Shown here: positions 60,940 through 64,000 of the stretch, piece after piece
Layout: each line of letters begins with the position of its first letter
Numbering within the stretch: the first letter of the stretch is position 1
Made by a program: the position numbers and the translations under genes
The notes under the pieces: model-generated
What the model saw: only the letters and a program-made list of their open reading frames with translations
What the model was told of the DNA's origin: nothing
The model's database searches: none
Assembly: GCF_000367365.1 (NCBI RefSeq)
Contig: NZ_BARF01000014.1
Coordinates: forward strand, 124,001 to 188,000
Reading direction: 5' to 3'
Source of the DNA: Streptomyces prunicolor NBRC 13075
Lineage (GTDB): Bacteria; Actinomycetota; Actinomycetes; Streptomycetales; Streptomycetaceae
DNA: 64,000 nucleotides

Positions 60940-62081
60940 AGATCACCCGTGTCGAGACCTTTCTGGTCCCGCCCCGCTGGCTGTTCTGCCGTGTCGAGAC
61001 CGACGAGGGCGTGATCGGCTGGGGCGAACCGGTCGTCGAAGGGCGCGCCGAGGTCGTGCGCGCCGCCGTCGACGTCCTGGCCGAACACCTCGTCGGCCAG
61101 GACCCGTTGAGGATCGAGGACCACTGGCAGGTCATGTCCAAGGGCGGCTTCTATCGAGGCGGCCCCATCCTCTCCAGCGCCGTCGCCGGTCTCGACCAGG
61201 CGCTGTGGGACATCGCCGGGAAGACGTACGGCGCCCCCGTCCACGCCCTGCTCGGCGGTCCCGTGCGCGACCGCGTCCGGGTCTACGCCTGGGTCGGCGG
61301 CGACGAACCCGCCCAGCTCAGCGAGCAGATAGCCGCCCAGGTCGAGGCCGGTTTCACCGCGGTGAAGATGAACGCCGCCGGAGCCACCTCACCGATCCCC
61401 ACCCCCGCCGATACCGCCGCGATCGTCGCCCGCGTGGCCGCCGCCCGCGAGGCACTCGGCCCCGACCGTGACGTCGCCGTCGACTTCCACGGCCGCTTCA
61501 CCGCCGCCGGTGCCCGCCGCGTCCTGGCCGAACTCGCCCCGCTGCACCCGCTGTTCGTCGAGGAACCCGTCCTGCCCGAGCACGGCCGTCAGCTGGCCGG
61601 CCTGGTCGAGTCGAGCCCGGTACCGCTCGCCACCGGTGAACGCCTTTACGGACGCGCCGAGTTCCTGCCCGTGCTCGCCGCGGGCATCGCCGTCGCCCAG
61701 CCCGACCTGTCCCACGCCGGCGGCATCTCGGAGGTCCACCGCATCGCCTCCCTCGCGGAGGCCTACGGTGCCCAACTCGCCCCGCACTGCCCGCTCGGCC
61801 CGATCGCGCTGGCGGCCAGTCTCCAGGTCGCGTTCGCCACCCCCAACTTCCTCATCCAGGAGCAGAGTCGGGGCATCCACTACAACAAGGACGCCGACCT
61901 GCTCTCCTACCTCGTCGACCCGGCGCCCTTCCGGTTCGTCGACGGCCACGCCCTGCGCGGCGACGCCCCCGGCCTGGGTATCACGATCGACGAGGCCGCC
62001 GTACGCGCCGCCGACCGCACCGGTCACGCCTGGCGCAATCCGGTGTGGCGGCACCCCGACGGCTCCTTCGCGGAGTGGTGA
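60936..62081 (+). CDS. dgoD: Galactonate dehydratase
   Basis: 381-aa enolase-superfamily enzyme converting D-galactonate to 2-keto-3-deoxygalactonate. Mg ligands Asp183, Glu209 and Glu235 (DFHGR, FVEEP, GERLY) and base His185 match the numbering known for E. coli DgoD. A C-terminal His at ~284 (PHCPLGP) is the other general catalyst. The GTG overlaps the regulator stop. The full set of residues makes the call strong. Confidence 0.95.
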   Translation: MKITRVETFLVPPRWLFCRVETDEGVIGWGEPVVEGRAEVVRAAVDVLAEHLVGQDPLRIEDHWQVMSKGGFYRGGPILSSAVAGLDQALWDIAGKTYGAPVHALLGGPVRDRVRVYAWVGGDEPAQLSEQIAAQVEAGFTAVKMNAAGATSPIPTPADTAAIVARVAAAREALGPDRDVAVDFHGRFTAAGARRVLAELAPLHPLFVEEPVLPEHGRQLAGLVESSPVPLATGERLYGRAEFLPVLAAGIAVAQPDLSHAGGISEVHRIASLAEAYGAQLAPHCPLGPIALAASLQVAFATPNFLIQEQSRGIHYNKDADLLSYLVDPAPFRFVDGHALRGDAPGLGITIDEAAVRAADRTGHAWRNPVWRHPDGSFAEW

Positions 62082-62899
62082 CCGTGCCGTTGGACATCGT
62101 TATCGACCGTGCCCACGGCGGGCGTTGGACCTCGCTGCGCACCACGGCGGGGCGTGAGTGGCTGTGGCGGCGCGAGGCACCGGAACGCGACAACGTTTCC
62201 CCGGGCGACACCTTCGTGGACGCGGGCGGACTGGAGGAGTGCATACCGACGGTCCGGGGCGCCCCCGACCACGGTGACGCCTGGTCAAGACCCTGGAAGC
62301 GAGCGGGAGTTGCGGACATCCTCCACTGCGATCGGTTCACCCTGGCGCGTACGGTGCGTGCCACCACCGACGGAGCCGTGGCCGACTACATCCTGACGGC
62401 CTACGCCGGCTTCCGCTTCGTATGGGCCGCCCATGCTCTCCTCGACCTCTCCGACGGTGCGGATCTGCACATCCGCGACGGGGCGCGCACCCGGCTCTTC
62501 CCCGAGGCGGCGCCGCTGTTGGAGCGGGCCTGGCCGACCGGCGCCCCATGGGTGGGAGGCGGCTGGCCCACGCCGTGCGGACTGCGCCTGGACCGGTTCG
62601 GTCCGGACGACGGGACCGCCGTAGGAGCGGTCGTGGACGCTTCCCACTGCTGCGTCCACGACCAGGACGACCGGCTCGCACTCGCCCTCGAAGCCGACGG
62701 GCAGCCCTCGTCCATCGCACTGTGGCGCAACCTCGGCGGCTTTCCCGCCCCGTACTCCTACCGCAGCACCGGCGTTGAACCAATGCTCGGCCGCGTCTTC
62801 GACCTCGCCGAGGCGGGCCCTGATGACGCCGCGCGCGTACCCGCCTCGGGCGAGGTGCGGTGGCGGCTGACGCTGACCACGAACTGCCGTTGTGCCTGA
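62078..62899 (+). CDS. Aldose 1-epimerase-like (mutarotase-fold) protein
   Basis: 273 aa (a second GTG at 62084 is possible, with GGAG at better spacing). A beta-sandwich of the galactose-mutarotase type: TTAGREWLWRREAPERDNVS, GLEECIPTV and WRNLGGFPAPYSYRSTGVEP. The usual catalytic His/Glu (HPY and E) are partly recognisable: the C-terminal CHP segment is replaced by CCVHDQDD. It could mutarotate galactose, or open the galactonolactone, for which no other gene is present. Function is uncertain. Confidence 0.75.
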   Translation: MTVPLDIVIDRAHGGRWTSLRTTAGREWLWRREAPERDNVSPGDTFVDAGGLEECIPTVRGAPDHGDAWSRPWKRAGVADILHCDRFTLARTVRATTDGAVADYILTAYAGFRFVWAAHALLDLSDGADLHIRDGARTRLFPEAAPLLERAWPTGAPWVGGGWPTPCGLRLDRFGPDDGTAVGAVVDASHCCVHDQDDRLALALEADGQPSSIALWRNLGGFPAPYSYRSTGVEPMLGRVFDLAEAGPDDAARVPASGEVRWRLTLTTNCRCA

Positions 62900-62929
62900 A
62901 CCGACCTGTACAGGAAGGGAATTCGTCAC

Positions 62930-63577
62930 ATGGATCTGCGAGCGGCCCTGGCCGCACACCGTCTCGTCGCGATCATTCGCGGCACCGACCCGGAAGCCGC
63001 CGTACGCACCGTACTGACCCTCGCCGAGGAGGGCGTCGAACTGATCGAGGTGTCCCTCACCGGCACGGACGCCCTGTCCGTCATCGAGCGAGCACGCAAG
63101 GAACTGGGCCCCGACCGACCCCTCGGCGCCGGTACGGTCCTGACCGCCGACGACGCCCGCGCCGCCCACCGGGCCGGCGCGAACTTCGCCGTCACCCCAG
63201 CACTGGGGGACGGTATCCGCGAGGCGCACCGACTCGAACTGCCGGTGATCGCCGGGGTGTTGACCCCCACCGAGATCCTCGCCGCACGCCCCCTCGGTGT
63301 CGCCGCGCTGAAGATCTTCCCGGCCGCGGAGGCCGGCGGTCCCGCCTATCTCAAGGCGTTGCGGGGCCCGTTCCCGGACGAGGTGTTCGTACCGGTGGGC
63401 GGCGTGGACGAGTTGGCCGCGCGGGAGTACCTGAACGCCGGAGCGACCGCCGTCGGCGTCGGCTCGCCCCTGATCGGCGACGCGGCCGATGGCGGCAGCC
63501 TGACCGCGCTCCGCGCCCGAACTCGCGCCTTTCTCACCGTCGTTGAGGAAGCCTCGTTCGCACGGGAGGCATCATGA
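62930..63577 (+). CDS. dgoA: 2-keto-3-deoxy-6-phosphogalactonate aldolase
   Basis: 215 aa, KDPG/KDPGal aldolase family. VAIIRGTD (residues 13-20), Glu40 in IEVSLTG and the Schiff-base Lys128 in ALKIFPAA are the family residues. Splits KDPGal to pyruvate and glyceraldehyde-3-phosphate. The ATG at 62930 has AGGAAGG upstream. The kinase overlaps its end by 4 bp. Confidence 0.93.
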   Translation: MDLRAALAAHRLVAIIRGTDPEAAVRTVLTLAEEGVELIEVSLTGTDALSVIERARKELGPDRPLGAGTVLTADDARAAHRAGANFAVTPALGDGIREAHRLELPVIAGVLTPTEILAARPLGVAALKIFPAAEAGGPAYLKALRGPFPDEVFVPVGGVDELAAREYLNAGATAVGVGSPLIGDAADGGSLTALRARTRAFLTVVEEASFAREAS

Positions 63578-64000
63578 CGAGCGAATGGCGGTCGACGGAA
63601 GGCGCGGTCGTCTGTATCGGGGAGACCATGGCTGCCCTTGCCCCCGCTCCGTCCTCGTCGCTGGAGTGTGCCGACGATCTGCGGGTGTCGGTGGCCGGGG
63701 CGGAGTCGAACGTGGCCATGTATCTGGCCGACCTGGGGATCCCCGTGTCGTGGCTCTCGGCCGTGGGCGACGACCCGTTGGGACGGCGCGTGCTCGCGGA
63801 GGTCGGTGCGGCGGGTGTCGATGTGAGTGGTGTGCGGTGCGATCCGGAGCGGCCCACGGGACTGCTCGTGAAGGAACCGACCGGTTCGCGGACCCGGGTC
63901 CACTACTACCGCGGCAACTCGGCGGCATCGGCGATGGGCCCGGACGTACTCGACGACGGCAGGCTCGGATCGGCCTCCATCCTCCATCTCACGGGCGTGA
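63574..64000 (+). CDS. PfkB-family 2-keto-3-deoxygalactonate/gluconate kinase (3'-partial)
   Basis: The first 142 residues are present. VVCIGETMAALAP and VAGAESNVAMYLADLGIPVS are the KdgK/ribokinase sugar-binding motifs. The ATP-binding DTxGAGD lies beyond the window. The ATG at 63574 overlaps the aldolase stop and has GGGAGG upstream. It should phosphorylate KDGal for the aldolase. Confidence 0.9.
   Translation, partial: MTSEWRSTEGAVVCIGETMAALAPAPSSSLECADDLRVSVAGAESNVAMYLADLGIPVSWLSAVGDDPLGRRVLAEVGAAGVDVSGVRCDPERPTGLLVKEPTGSRTRVHYYRGNSAASAMGPDVLDDGRLGSASILHLTGV

Noticed and set aside
1..64000. tRNA, rRNA, CRISPR, transposase or phage features
   Set aside because: I looked for tRNA-like cloverleaf patterns, repeat-spacer arrays and integrase or transposase motifs and found none; a tool search could still detect a weak one.

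Overview
The window is high-GC actinobacterial DNA and almost certainly Streptomyces. Signs are GTG and ATG starts with GGAGG-type ribosome sites, many Tat-exported enzymes, a GH46 chitosanase very like the Streptomyces csn product, carbohydrate ABC systems without their own ATPase (Streptomyces usually shares one, MsiK), and two copies of a common Streptomyces intergenic repeat. It looks like an accessory sugar-catabolism and regulation region. I saw no rRNA, tRNA, CRISPR array, transposase or phage gene.

Layout. 1-2.4 kb: the end of a glycoside-hydrolase-like protein and a LacI regulator. 2.5-5.9 kb: a TetR gene facing an operon for a GPR1/FUN34/YaaH acid transporter and a secreted CocE-type hydrolase, whose promoter carries an 18-bp palindrome. 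6.2-8.7 kb: a TetR gene, an HSL-family hydrolase and a decayed FAD monooxygenase whose promoter and operators are intact. 8.8-11.7 kb: PadR, a membrane protein and a carotenoid-cleavage-type oxygenase. 11.8-14.6 kb: a shortened sigma factor, an NAD-binding epimerase-like protein and chitosanase. 14.8-23.4 kb: a LacI-controlled ABC importer with GH42 beta-galactosidase and a secreted propeller-lectin protein. 23.5-37 kb: mixed single genes, including a gyrase-B-like protein that has lost its ATPase residues, a GH92 mannosidase, a PLP enzyme and two TIM-barrel isomerases. 37-40.5 kb: a MarR-controlled operon. 40.8-47.6 kb: an efflux protein, a giant SARP regulator, a DrrAB-like exporter and a SRPBCC protein. 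47.6-64 kb: a GH2 enzyme and, divergently, a large alpha-galactoside regulon.

The best-defined system is at 51.8-64 kb. A secreted GH27 alpha-galactosidase, an ABC importer and an intracellular GH36 alpha-galactosidase should release galactose. An SDR dehydrogenase, galactonate dehydratase (DgoD), KDPGal aldolase (DgoA) and a PfkB kinase then give an oxidative De Ley-Doudoroff route, with a FadR-type regulator and a mutarotase-like protein inside the operon. No lactonase gene is visible. The first two transcripts start with nearly the same promoter-proximal motif.

The most unusual single items are the ATPase-dead gyrase-B-like protein, the GH2 enzyme with duplicated, permuted F5/8 (discoidin) halves, and the functional-looking repressible promoter ahead of a dead monooxygenase gene.
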